Shown: positions 52,090 to 61,217 of the stretch, one piece after another | Position numbering within the stretch: the stretch's first letter is position 1 | How the letters are laid out: every line of letters starts with the position of its first letter | Assembly (NCBI GenBank): GCA_963823755.1 | Contig: CAWGMP010000010.1 | Span: forward strand, 1-64,000 | DNA from: GCA-003244245 sp963823755 | GTDB taxonomy: Bacteria; Actinomycetota; Actinomycetes; Mycobacteriales; Pseudonocardiaceae | Reading direction: 5' to 3' | DNA length: 64,000 bases | The notes under the pieces: generated by a model | Told to the model about the DNA's origin: nothing | What the model saw: the letters and a program-made list of their open reading frames with translations, nothing else | Databases searched by the model: none | Translations under genes and position numbers: made by a program

Positions 52090-54795
52090 CTAGGCCGATC
52101 CGTTGCCGACGAGCATCCGGAGCTGGGCGAACAACTCGTCCCGGCTGGTCACGTCCAACCGCTGACGCATCCGGGCCACGTGGTGCTCGACGGTCTTGGC
52201 CGAGATGAACAACCGTTCCCCGATCTGACGGTAGGTCAGACCGGTCAAGATGAGCTCGGCCACCTCGCGTTCCCGGTCGCTCAGCATAGGCGCGCCGGCT
52301 GGTGCGGTAGGACGGGATACGGGTGCTGGCTCAGACTGATCGATGCCGCCATCTCCTGGGCCACGGTCCGGCGGGCCACTGTCCGCCCCAGCGCTGGATG
52401 CGCCGGGCCCGCTGGCCTGTAACGCCCGGGCACATCCAAGCAGCGCAACCATGACCTTACGGTCGGTGGTGCGGATCGCTGCCTGACCGGCCAGCCGAGA
52501 ACCGTCGTTAGCCAGGCCGATCGACTGCAGTCCACGGGCTGCCGACTCGATCTCCGACGGGTCGAACTGCCCGCCCAGCACCTGCATCCAGGCACGACCG
52601 GCGGCAGCGAGCACGGCAGCGTAGTGGTTGCTCTTCGCAGCCCGCACCAGGGCAGCCGCATGGGGCTCAGCTGCGCTGGGCTGCTCTCGCACGATTGCGG
52701 CATGCAGGCCGTACCAGTGCAGCGGTGCAGCCCACAGCGGCGGATCACCCAACCGCTCCAACAGGATCCGGGCCTGTTCCAGGTGCGGCGCCACCCGGTC
52801 GAAGTCTCGTAGCCTGGCCGCGGCCACGGCCAGCTCACCCAGCGGCAAAAGAGCGAACAGGTCAGCCGGGTGACGGACGATCGCTTCCCTGGCCGCCACC
52901 CACGCAGTGTGCAGGGTGGGAATGTCACTTTCGCGTCGGGCCAAGCCGACCGCAAGCGCGGCCGCGAACAGCTCGTCGCGTGGTTCGAGGACGCCGGAAT
53001 CGGGGACCGTGCGGGCCAGCCAACGCCGGGCCAGCGCGGTGTCACCACGGATCATCGCGGTCCAGGCCAGCAGTAGCTGGTAGCGCGCACGCGCGGACAA
53101 CCCGCCGACGCCACAGGCCAAGGCCCGCTCCAGAACCGAGACAGCGACGTCGAGTTCGCCGGAATGCAGCGCCACGATCGCGGCCAGGGCAGCTGGGGTA
53201 TCCGGTAGGAGCACGGCTCGTCCGCCTGGTTCGAGCAGCGCGGCTGCCCGGGTCAGCGTGGACAGGACCGCCGTGGGGGCCGCCATCGACGAGCCGAGTA
53301 CCGACTCCAGCACGCCAGTGGCCATCAGTGACTCCACCCCCGCCAGCAGCGTCGGTGGCCGATCACCACCGGAGACTGCCAGCACCTCGCGCGCCTCGAC
53401 CAGCGCCCCAGTACCCAGCAGCGCCAATGCAGCCAGCGGTGCCGCCGATCCCATCTGGCCCGTGCCGACCCAGCGGTAGACCTCGACACTGCGAGCCAGC
53501 AGACCACGCTGGGCCAAGATCGCAGCCGCAACGTTGCCGGCCTTGGCGAGGTCTGGGCAGGAGGGATCGGACAACGCCTGATCAGCGAGGCGCAGCGCCT
53601 CGTCCAGATCGCCGGCGAGAGCCGCCGCCTCGGCCCGGCGAGGTGCCAGCGTGGTGGGGTCCGCGCCAGCGGTGACGGCCTGGGCGTACAGCTGCGCGGC
53701 TCGCATCGCACCGTCAGACCCGATCGGTGGGGACTGAGCCCACTCTGACCGGGCCCATTCGGACCGGGCCCATTCGGACCGGACGGAGTCTGCGAGAGCG
53801 GCGTCGCCGGCGGCTTCGACGACGGCGGCGAGGTCACTGCCGCGGGCACCGGCGTCGATCAGCTCACGGGCTAGGTCAAGGACCGGCCGGCCGCGTTCGA
53901 GGTGGGCGGCGAGCACCAGCCGCTGGATCACCCGTCGGGTCCCCGGCGCGGTGCCGGCCACCAACGCCCGTTGCACCAGCGGGATCACCCGGCCCTCGCC
54001 GAGCAGCAAGCCGCTCGCTTGCGCCATCGACAGCAGGTCGACAACCACCGCCGGATCGAGCGCCAGCACCTGAGAGAGAATCTCGGGGTCAGGGGCCGCG
54101 CCGAGGCCCACCGCGAGCAGCAATGCACGTAGCTGGGGGGCGAGCCGATCGAGGTCGTGACGGATGCGGTCGATGACATCCGACGGCAGCTCCGGATGAT
54201 CCACGTCGAGCGCGGCACCGGTGCGCAGCGCACCCACCATCTGGTCGATCAGCCTCGGTACCCCGTCGGTCTGCTCGCAGAGCAGCTCGACCATCGCCAC
54301 GGGCGGAGCTGTCCCGAGCAACGACGCGCAACGCTGCTGGATCCCCTGCCGATTCAGGCGACCCAGCAGCACCGGTGGCTGGTGACGGCTCAGAGCGTCC
54401 TCGAGTTCGTCCAGCGCGGCCTTCCGCGACCAGGGACGGTACGCGATCGCAAGCCGCGCATCGCTGGTCAGCACTAGACGACGCAGCTGGTCGAGGTCGG
54501 GACTGTCCAACAGATGGGCGTCGTCGACCAGAACAGCCAGGTCCGAGGAAGGGGTGAGTCCGACGGCCACCGCGCCGACTCCGACCACGGTTAGTCCAGC
54601 TTCCAGGTAGGCCTGGTGCAGAGCTGCCAGCAGCGCGCTTTTACCGCATCCGCCCGGACCGACGACACTGACCGTGAGCGGTGCAAACGGGTCGGCGCGG
54701 ACGGTGTGGTACAGCGTCTGCGCCGCCATTATCCCGGCCAGCGACGCTTCTGCGCCGTCTTGCACCGGCCGGCGCCGAGCCGTTACCTGGGTCAC
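52090..54795 (-). CDS. Large LuxR-family (IniR-like) ATPase regulator
   Basis: 901 aa LAL/MalT-type regulator. N-terminal P-loop VSVVGPGGCGKSALLAALHQ (about residue 42) with Walker B LAVLVDDAHLLDSPDLD, a helical TPR-like middle, and a C-terminal LuxR HTH MLSDREREVAELILTGLTYR then FISAKTVEHHVARMRQRLDV. Layout and adjacency to dynamin-like GTPase genes match mycobacterial IniR (Rv0339c), regulator of iniBAC. The start GTG 54795 overlaps the Hsp70 stop (GTGA), so the longer upstream frame is rejected. A triple SEWAR repeat lies in the middle. Confidence 0.8.
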   Translation of the reverse strand: MTQVTARRRPVQDGAEASLAGIMAAQTLYHTVRADPFAPLTVSVVGPGGCGKSALLAALHQAYLEAGLTVVGVGAVAVGLTPSSDLAVLVDDAHLLDSPDLDQLRRLVLTSDARLAIAYRPWSRKAALDELEDALSRHQPPVLLGRLNRQGIQQRCASLLGTAPPVAMVELLCEQTDGVPRLIDQMVGALRTGAALDVDHPELPSDVIDRIRHDLDRLAPQLRALLLAVGLGAAPDPEILSQVLALDPAVVVDLLSMAQASGLLLGEGRVIPLVQRALVAGTAPGTRRVIQRLVLAAHLERGRPVLDLARELIDAGARGSDLAAVVEAAGDAALADSVRSEWARSEWARSEWAQSPPIGSDGAMRAAQLYAQAVTAGADPTTLAPRRAEAAALAGDLDEALRLADQALSDPSCPDLAKAGNVAAAILAQRGLLARSVEVYRWVGTGQMGSAAPLAALALLGTGALVEAREVLAVSGGDRPPTLLAGVESLMATGVLESVLGSSMAAPTAVLSTLTRAAALLEPGGRAVLLPDTPAALAAIVALHSGELDVAVSVLERALACGVGGLSARARYQLLLAWTAMIRGDTALARRWLARTVPDSGVLEPRDELFAAALAVGLARRESDIPTLHTAWVAAREAIVRHPADLFALLPLGELAVAAARLRDFDRVAPHLEQARILLERLGDPPLWAAPLHWYGLHAAIVREQPSAAEPHAAALVRAAKSNHYAAVLAAAGRAWMQVLGGQFDPSEIESAARGLQSIGLANDGSRLAGQAAIRTTDRKVMVALLGCARALQASGPGASSAGADSGPPDRGPGDGGIDQSEPAPVSRPTAPAGAPMLSDREREVAELILTGLTYRQIGERLFISAKTVEHHVARMRQRLDVTSRDELFAQLRMLVGNGSA
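53738..53782. repeat. Three 15-bp tandem repeats inside the LuxR gene
   Basis: GCCCATTCGGACCGG occurs twice perfectly and once with three changes in direct tandem, encoding SEWAR-SEWAR-SEWAQ. An in-frame 15-bp unit can expand or contract without breaking the gene. Confidence 0.75.
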
Positions 54796-56594
54796 GTGGG
54801 CTGCTTGGGACGACGCGGGCTGGATGTCTGGTTCGTTGTAGCCGGGACGGTCGTAGGAGTAGGGCCAGCCGTGGTGGCATGGGTGGTCGTAGGAGTAGGG
54901 CCAGCCGTGGTGGCAGCAGTAGTGGGCGTGGGCGCGGTCGTGGGAGCGGGCGAAGTCGTGACAGGCGGATCGGACCAGCTGGTGGACCAGGAGTAGGTGG
55001 TGACCCCGGTGGGCTGAGGCGCTCTGGTAGGCACGACGAGGGCCGTCTTGGCGGTCCCGCCGACCGGTTTGTTCACCGCCACAGTGGGCGTCGCGCGGAC
55101 CGGACGGTTGAATCCCCCGCTGTGCGAAGCCTCGTCGCTGTTCCCGGTGTCCGCGGCCGGGTTGGTGGTAGCGGTCACCGGCGCCGCGCCGGGCGGTGTC
55201 CCGGCGTCTGCCGGGGCGACGGGACCGCTGCGCGAGGCCAAGAACGGGACCGATGCCACGCCTGCGGTGGTGAACAGCGCTAGCACCCCTGCCATGACGA
55301 CCCGCCTGAGCCGCCGTGATCTGGCCCTGCTCCACTCGCGCTCGGCAGATTCGACGTCCAGGGGGATAGCTGTCAAAGATGGTCGCGGCGGTGCCTCCAG
55401 CTGGACCCCTGCTTGGACGTCGAGCCAGGCAGGCGATGTCGGGGGCTCGATGATGACCTCGCCCCGGAGCGGCGCGTCCGGAGCGGGAGCCGCCTCAGCG
55501 GTGTTGGAATCAGGGATGTCGGGAGGAAACGCGGACAGGGCGGCGCCAAGTGCGATCGCAGCTTTGGGATCAGCATCGACGGCGACCGGGCGACCGAACT
55601 CCGCCGAGACGAGCTGGGCGACGAGCGGTACTCGCGAGGAACCACCGACCAGCAGCACAGCGTCGAGATCCTGCGGGCTGACGTCTGCAGATCGGAGTGC
55701 CCGATGCAGCGCCTCGACGGTCGCTTGCACCTGCGGTCGGATCATGTCCTCGAACTCGGCCCGGACCAGCCGCACCTGTGACTGAATCTCGGGCGCCAAC
55801 ACTGGGATCGTCACCTCGGTATCGGCCGACAGTGCTTCCTTGGCCTCGGTGCACTCGCGCCTTAGTGCAGCCGTCGCGGCCAGCGTGGCGGGAGCCTCCG
55901 GGTCGAGCTCACTCAGGGCCGGCACTGCGGCCACAACGTGACCGAAGACGGCGTCGTCGAAATCCGCGCCGCCCAATTGTTCGATTCCCTGGGGCACGCC
56001 GAGCACTGAGAACGTCGTGGCACCGGTCTTGCGGACGACAGCCGCGTCGAAGGTTCCGCCGCCGAGGTCATAGACCGCGATGGTGCTGCCGGAGTCGACT
56101 CGTTCCTGAAGCGCATAGCTCGCCGCGGCAGCCTCGGGCTCACTACGGAAGGTGACTTCTGGCAGGTCGGCCCCGCGCAGTGCATCCGCCACGGTCTGAA
56201 TCTTGTATTCGCCCCAGCCGGCGGGATGCGTGATCACGATGCCGGCGGCGGGTCCGCCCTCGCGCTCGGTGACTCGGTCGACCACCCAGCGGACCACCAT
56301 CGCGGCGATCTCGGGTGCTGAGTGCGGCACACCGCCGATGACCATCGGGACCTCGTCGCCGATGCGCCGCTTGAACTCCCGGACCACCCGCTCAGGGTGG
56401 GTATGGGCGCGGCGCTCGGCGGCCTCCCCCACCACCACCTGGCCGTCCTCTCCCAGGTAGACCACCGAGCTCACCGCGGTCGAGCGGGTACCCAGCGCGA
56501 CCACCTCAGGCAGCGCCCGCCGCCCAGGCTCCTGCCGGCAGAGGGCCGCGGCGGTGAAGGTGGTGCCCACGTCGATCCCGAGCCAGTAGCCCAT
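54792..56594 (-). CDS. Membrane-anchored Hsp70-like ATPase
   Basis: 600 aa. The first ~360 residues are an Hsp70/actin-type ATPase: phosphate 1 LGIDVGTTFTAAALC, phosphate 2 VYDLGGGTFDAAVV, adenosine VLLVGGSSRVPLVAQL. The peptide-binding domain is absent. In its place come a variable linker, one membrane helix (VVMAGVLALFTTAGVASVPF, about residue 435) and a ~150-residue Thr/Pro/Ala-rich tail with repeats such as TAGPTPTT, predicted outside the cell. It precedes the LuxR gene with a 4-base overlap and diverges from the dynamin genes across 413 bases (56595-57007) that hold no gene. Probably part of one envelope-stress system. Confidence 0.8.
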   Translation of the reverse strand: MGYWLGIDVGTTFTAAALCRQEPGRRALPEVVALGTRSTAVSSVVYLGEDGQVVVGEAAERRAHTHPERVVREFKRRIGDEVPMVIGGVPHSAPEIAAMVVRWVVDRVTEREGGPAAGIVITHPAGWGEYKIQTVADALRGADLPEVTFRSEPEAAAASYALQERVDSGSTIAVYDLGGGTFDAAVVRKTGATTFSVLGVPQGIEQLGGADFDDAVFGHVVAAVPALSELDPEAPATLAATAALRRECTEAKEALSADTEVTIPVLAPEIQSQVRLVRAEFEDMIRPQVQATVEALHRALRSADVSPQDLDAVLLVGGSSRVPLVAQLVSAEFGRPVAVDADPKAAIALGAALSAFPPDIPDSNTAEAAPAPDAPLRGEVIIEPPTSPAWLDVQAGVQLEAPPRPSLTAIPLDVESAEREWSRARSRRLRRVVMAGVLALFTTAGVASVPFLASRSGPVAPADAGTPPGAAPVTATTNPAADTGNSDEASHSGGFNRPVRATPTVAVNKPVGGTAKTALVVPTRAPQPTGVTTYSWSTSWSDPPVTTSPAPTTAPTPTTAATTAGPTPTTTHATTAGPTPTTVPATTNQTSSPRRPKQPT

Positions 56595-57007
56595 TTCCGC
56601 GTCCCCCCTCTCGTCGCGCTGATCCCAGAAGCCCTAGCTGTGTCGAGCAAATCTGTACCGCGTCTGACCTGCGTATCGCCGATGCGAAGCACTCCGTTAG
56701 CGACACTGGTGAGTATCGCGATCTTCCGGACGGGTGTCCGATGTTGGCAAGGCCAGCCCCCGCCAGAACCCCCTACCAGGAGCGGCCTTCAATCTCTTAA
56801 CGCGGGAGATCGCAACCCGGTGCGATCCCCGATGACCGGGGTGCGGCAAGGGACATAGGACTCCGGCTGACCCCCTGGAGACCATCCTGCATCGACAACC
56901 CAGGAGTACCCTCCAGTGCGCTGAGCACCCCATCAGCTCCGCCACCCCATCCCGGGGGCGGCGGGGCTGATGGCAGGTATGACCGCCAGCAATGAGAGGC
57001 CGACATC
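56595..57007. promoter_or_regulatory. Divergent promoter region of the ini-like locus
   Basis: 413 bases without a gene between the Hsp70 gene (leftward) and the first dynamin gene (rightward), whose GTG is preceded by GAGAGG. It must contain both promoters and probably the binding site of the LuxR regulator. I could not single out a palindrome or -10/-35 pair with confidence. Confidence 0.4.
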
Positions 57008-58840
57008 GTGAGTGCAGCAGGGCCGGCAGGCTTGGACGTCGTCGACCGGGCGATCCGTTTGACCGAGGCGGGCGACCGCCCCGACCTGGCGCAGCGGCTG
57101 TCGCAGACCCGTCGTCGGCTGCTCGACCCCACCGTGCGGGTGCTAGTGGTCGGCGAGTTCAAGCAGGGCAAGAGCCAGCTTGTCAACGCCTTGGTCGATG
57201 CCCCGGTGTGCCCGGTAGACGACGACATCGCCACCGCTGTGCCCACCGAGGTGTACTACTCGAAGACCCCCGTCGCGACGCTGGTGAACAAAGTCGACGA
57301 CGCCTCCGACCCCGAGACCACCGAACGGGTCGATGTGCCCATCGAGGCGCTCGCCGAGCACGTCTCCGAGGTGGGCAATCCTGGAAACCACCAGAATCTG
57401 CTGCGTGCCGAGGTGGGCATTCCCCGTCAGATCCTGGCTGACGGGCTCGTGCTGGTCGACACCACTGGCGTCGGCGGGCTCAGCTCGGTGCACACCATCA
57501 GCACCGTGGCCGCGCTGCCGACCGCAGACGCCGTGCTGCTGGTCTCCGACGCCTCCCAGGAGTATTCCGAACCCGAGATCAACTTTCTGCGGCAGGCGAT
57601 GAAGCTGTGTCCCAACGTCGCCTGCGTACTCACCAAGACCGACCTCTACCCGCAGTGGCGACGCATCGCCGAGCTGGACAGGGTCCACCTGGCTGGAGCC
57701 AGGGTGGGGGCCGATCTGCTCGCGGTGTCATCGACGCTTCGTCTGCACGCGATCCGCACTGAGGACCGGCAGCTGCAGGAGGAATCCGGCTTTCCGGCGC
57801 TGGTGGGGTACCTGCTGGGTGCAGTGGCGCATGCGGACCGGCTGAGTCGCCGCTCGGTAACGCACGATATCTTCACCGTCACCGACCACCTCGCGGTGTC
57901 GCTGCGGGCCGAACTGCAGGCACAGCAGAATCCCGAGGGCAGCACGGCGCTGATGGCTGAGTTGGAGGCCGCCAAAACCCGCGCCGACGATCTGCATCGT
58001 CGCTCGTCACGATGGCAGCAGACGCTCAGCGACGGGATGGCCGACTTGAACGCCGACATCGAGTTCGACCTGCGCGACCGGTTGCGGCAGATCATTCGCA
58101 GTGGCGAGACGGCGCTGGAACAGGCAGACCCGAGCACGATCTGGGAACAGTTCACCGAGTGGCTCGCGCAGCAACTCGCGGCGGCCACTTCCGACACCTT
58201 CGTGTGGGCGAACCAGCGGGCTCAGACGATCGCTCACCAGGTTGCTGAGCACTTCGCCGAAGATGGCGGCGAGCTGCTGCCGGAGCTGCGGCTGGGTGCT
58301 GTGCCGACCGCCCTGAATGCAGTGTCTGAGCTGGTGGCCCCGCACGTCGACGACCCCAAGCTCCTCGGCAAGCTGCTCACCGGGATGCGGGGTTCCTACG
58401 GCGGTGTACTGATGTTCGGAATGTTGACCATGTTTGCGGGGGCGGCGGCCACTTTGTTCAACCCGATATCGATCGCCGCCGGGCTCGTTCTCGGCGCCAA
58501 GACGCTGCGTGACGACAAGAAGGGCCGGCTGAAGCGGCAGCAGGCCGAGGCCCAGATGCTGCTGCGCAAGCAGGTCGACGACGTCATCTTTCACGTCGGC
58601 AAAGAATGCCGGGACCGGCTGCGGCAGGTTCAACGGCTGCTGCGGGACCACTTCAGCGACGTAGCGACTGAGCTGCACCGTTCGCTGTCGGAGTCCATCC
58701 ATGCCGCCGAGAAGGCCGCGAATACCGAGGGATCCGCCCGGCGCCAGCGGATCCAGCAGATCAGGGCCGAGCTCGAGCAGATCGACGCAGTACGCGATGA
58801 CGCTCGCACTCTGCTGGCTGCACCAGGAAGCGAATCGTGA
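57008..58840 (+). CDS. Dynamin-like GTPase, IniA type
   Basis: 610 aa, near the 640 aa of mycobacterial IniA. G1 P-loop LVVGEFKQGKSQLVNALVDA (about residue 44), G2 Thr in IATAVPTEVYY, G3 DTTGVGG (about 150), G4-like LTKTDLYPQW (about 213). A long helical stalk follows (about 300-430), then a hydrophobic hairpin GVLMFGMLTMFAGAAATLF (about 475) that could insert into the membrane, then a coiled coil. IniA is a membrane-remodelling GTPase linked to isoniazid/envelope stress. Overlaps the second GTPase gene by 4 bases (GTGA). Confidence 0.85.
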   Translation: MSAAGPAGLDVVDRAIRLTEAGDRPDLAQRLSQTRRRLLDPTVRVLVVGEFKQGKSQLVNALVDAPVCPVDDDIATAVPTEVYYSKTPVATLVNKVDDASDPETTERVDVPIEALAEHVSEVGNPGNHQNLLRAEVGIPRQILADGLVLVDTTGVGGLSSVHTISTVAALPTADAVLLVSDASQEYSEPEINFLRQAMKLCPNVACVLTKTDLYPQWRRIAELDRVHLAGARVGADLLAVSSTLRLHAIRTEDRQLQEESGFPALVGYLLGAVAHADRLSRRSVTHDIFTVTDHLAVSLRAELQAQQNPEGSTALMAELEAAKTRADDLHRRSSRWQQTLSDGMADLNADIEFDLRDRLRQIIRSGETALEQADPSTIWEQFTEWLAQQLAAATSDTFVWANQRAQTIAHQVAEHFAEDGGELLPELRLGAVPTALNAVSELVAPHVDDPKLLGKLLTGMRGSYGGVLMFGMLTMFAGAAATLFNPISIAAGLVLGAKTLRDDKKGRLKRQQAEAQMLLRKQVDDVIFHVGKECRDRLRQVQRLLRDHFSDVATELHRSLSESIHAAEKAANTEGSARRQRIQQIRAELEQIDAVRDDARTLLAAPGSES

Positions 58841-60321
58841 GCTCGCCGACAAGGACGACCGCCGGCATCAGCACTGCGGTCCGGGCGGTGTTGCGGCGGG
58901 CGGCCGAGGCATACCGCGACAGCCCTACCACAGCGACCAGACTGCGTGATCAAATCGACCGGCTTGACGAACCGCTTCGAGTGGCGGTCGCGGGCAAGGT
59001 CAAAGCCGGCAAATCAACGCTGCTCAACGCCTTGGTCGGGGAGCAGATCGCGCCGACCGATGCTGGGGAGTGCACCCGGATCGTCACCTGGTATCGAGAC
59101 GCCGCAAGCCCGCGCCTCACCCTGATTCCTCGGGTGGGCTCTCCGCGACAGCTGCCGCTGACCCGGACGGCGGGCCGGTTGGAGTTCGACCTTCGGGGTA
59201 GCGCACCCGATGACGTCGAGCGGCTGCTCGTCGATTGGCCCTCCCGCGGCCTGCGGGCCACAACGCTGATCGACACCCCGGGTATCGCATCATTGTCGAC
59301 GCACATCTCGGCCCGCGCCATCGAGCTACTCGCACCTACCGACCGACCATCGGACGCAGACGCCGTCATCTACCTCATGCGCCACTTACACGCCACCGAT
59401 GTGCGGTTTCTCGAGTCGTTTTACGATCAGGTCGGCGCTCCTGCCGCGGTTGTCAATACGGTCGCGGTGCTTTCCCGGGCAGACGAGATCGGCGCCGGAC
59501 GGCTCGATGCGATGATGTCGGCGCGCCAGGTAGCCCGTCGATACCGCGCTGAGCCCAAGGTGCGCCGGCTGTGCCAGACCGTGGTCGCGGTGGCCGGGCT
59601 GCTCGCCCAGACCGCTCGGACCCTGCGGCAGGCAGAGTTCAGCGCGTTGTGCGAGCTGGCTCAGGCATCCCGCTCGGAGCTTGATTCCCTGCTGCTGTCG
59701 GCCGACCGGTTCGCGGCGCCCGATGCACATCCGAGCCTGCCTGCGCAGATTCGGGGCGCGTTAGTGGAACGGTTCGGACTGTTCGGGCTGCGGCTGGCCA
59801 CCACGCTGATCCGCCAAGGACACCGCGAGCCGGCCGGGCTCGCCGAGGAGTTGGTGCGGCGCAGCGGTCTGGAGGAGCTGCGTACTGTGCTGGCCACTCA
59901 GTTCACCGAACGTCGCGACGTGCTCAAGGCCCGGTCTGCGCTGCTGCTCGTCGATCGCACGCTGCGGGAGGAACCGTGCCCCGAGGCCAGCCGGTTGGCC
60001 GGTGACGTTGAACGGATCCTCGCTGGTGCGCACGAATTCCGGGAGCTGCGACTGCTCGCTGAGTTGCGCGCTCCGGACGTTGCGCTACCCCCAGACGCCC
60101 GGTCCGATGCTGAACGGCTACTCGGCGGACATGGTGCCGCGACACCCAACCGGCTCGGCCTTGAACCCGACACGGATCCGGTACTACTCCGCGAGGCCGT
60201 GATCGCCGCACTGGCCCGCTGGCAACGACGCGCCGAAAGCCCACTGTCCAACCGCGCTGCAAGCGACCGGGCTCGAGTGGTCGTTCGCAGCTGTGAGGGC
60301 ATGCTCGCCCGCCTGTCTTAA
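58837..60321 (+). CDS. Dynamin-like GTPase, IniC type
   Basis: 494 aa, same length as mycobacterial IniC (493). G1 VAVAGKVKAGKSTLLNALVG (about residue 50), G2 Thr in ECTRIVTWY, G3 LIDTPGIASLST (about 145), G4-like region VLSRADEIGAG (about 210). The rest is helical without a membrane hairpin. Bacterial dynamins often act as such unequal pairs, so it probably assembles with the preceding protein. Start GTG 58837 overlaps the previous stop. Confidence 0.85.
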   Translation: MSSPTRTTAGISTAVRAVLRRAAEAYRDSPTTATRLRDQIDRLDEPLRVAVAGKVKAGKSTLLNALVGEQIAPTDAGECTRIVTWYRDAASPRLTLIPRVGSPRQLPLTRTAGRLEFDLRGSAPDDVERLLVDWPSRGLRATTLIDTPGIASLSTHISARAIELLAPTDRPSDADAVIYLMRHLHATDVRFLESFYDQVGAPAAVVNTVAVLSRADEIGAGRLDAMMSARQVARRYRAEPKVRRLCQTVVAVAGLLAQTARTLRQAEFSALCELAQASRSELDSLLLSADRFAAPDAHPSLPAQIRGALVERFGLFGLRLATTLIRQGHREPAGLAEELVRRSGLEELRTVLATQFTERRDVLKARSALLLVDRTLREEPCPEASRLAGDVERILAGAHEFRELRLLAELRAPDVALPPDARSDAERLLGGHGAATPNRLGLEPDTDPVLLREAVIAALARWQRRAESPLSNRAASDRARVVVRSCEGMLARLS

Positions 60322-60381
60322 GGATCATTCCTCACACAGTGAAAACTGCATCTGTAGACGAATCCACTGAGAGGACGAAAC

Positions 60382-60431
60382 GGTTTGCTGCCCTTGACCA
60401 CCCGGGCGCTGGTGGTCAAGGGCAGCAAACC
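60382..60431. terminator. Bidirectional terminator with perfect 21-bp stem
   Basis: A perfect inverted repeat: 21 bases at 60382-60402 (starting GGTTTGCTGCCC) and their complement at 60411-60431, loop CGGGCGCT. It lies between the convergent IniC-like gene and the first CHRD gene, whose stop is four bases away, so it can end both transcripts. Confidence 0.85.
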
Positions 60432-60434
60432 TCT

Positions 60435-60935
60435 CTAATTCAGCTGGCCGCGGAGCGCGCCCCCGGGGAACGCAGTCGAGTGGACGTTGAAATAGTAGTC
60501 CGCCGGACGGTTGATGACAGCGTTGATTGTTTCCGGGGTGGTAGGGACGCAGCCCGAAGCGGTGTATTGTGCCCCAGGGAAGTGCTGGTTGTTGAAGAAA
60601 TCGATCGCATGTGGACCCTCGCTGCCCCGGGCGGCAGCGTGCAGGTGCAGGGCGGTCACTTCACCACTGAGCCGACTCCAGTTGATGGTGAAGCAGGCCG
60701 TTTTTTCTTGCGGTTTGAGATCTAGCGTAGCCGAGCCCTGCCCGTCGGGATCGCCACCGCTTGGGACCTCCCCGCTGGTCAAAGTGATGGAAAAATGCCC
60801 ATTTCCAGCTTGATACGCCGAGCTTACCTCGTGCGCCGAGGCTGACGTCGGTCCGGCGAGAACGAGGACCGACGAAACGGACGCCAGGAAGACTCCGACT
60901 CGTCCCACTGTCCGAGCATTTTTACTGGGCTGCAT
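60435..60935 (-). CDS. Secreted CHRD-domain protein 1
   Basis: 166 aa from ATG 60935. Signal peptide VGVFLASVSSVLVLAGPTSA-SAH, then a CHRD domain: FSITLTSGEVPSGGDPDGQG, then CFTINWSRLSGEVTALHLHA, HAIDFFNN and DYYFNVHSTAFPGGALRGQL. Two Cys in the domain may form a disulfide. CHRD domains occur in secreted bacterial proteins of unknown role. A close paralogue follows at 61218. Between them, 60936-61158 holds no gene. Confidence 0.8.
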   Translation of the reverse strand: MQPSKNARTVGRVGVFLASVSSVLVLAGPTSASAHEVSSAYQAGNGHFSITLTSGEVPSGGDPDGQGSATLDLKPQEKTACFTINWSRLSGEVTALHLHAAARGSEGPHAIDFFNNQHFPGAQYTASGCVPTTPETINAVINRPADYYFNVHSTAFPGGALRGQLN

Positions 60936-61158
60936 CGTGGGACGTTCCTTGCCCCTGTCGGCCATTCTTTAATTCCCCTTTCAAGCGTTTCGGTAGCACA
61001 GTCGAGCTTGCCGCGACCACATGGTCGTCGAGCTGGTTTGTCATCTGTCCAGAACCCCACCGTTCGAGCACACCACCAGCGGCGACAGTTCGAGGGGACT
61101 GTACGTAGCCGCGAGCTCTGTGCCAGCCAGCTACTCCAGAGCGAGCCGTGAAGGCTCG

Positions 61159-61214
61159 CCGTCCGGGGAGGCTGATGTTATCGGGTGGTGGGGTGACTAT
61201 GCCTCCCCGGACGG
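61159..61214. terminator. Terminator with perfect 14-bp stem
   Basis: CCGTCCGGGGAGGC (61159-61172) and its complement GCCTCCCCGGACGG (61201-61214), loop 28 bases, three bases beyond the stop of the second CHRD gene. Confidence 0.7.
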
Positions 61215-61217
61215 ACC

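Noticed and set aside
54796..55335. In-frame extension of the LuxR gene up to 55335
   Set aside because: It lies wholly inside the Hsp70 gene in another frame, is His/Arg/Ser-rich, and the P-loop domain begins just after GTG 54795, which overlaps the Hsp70 stop.
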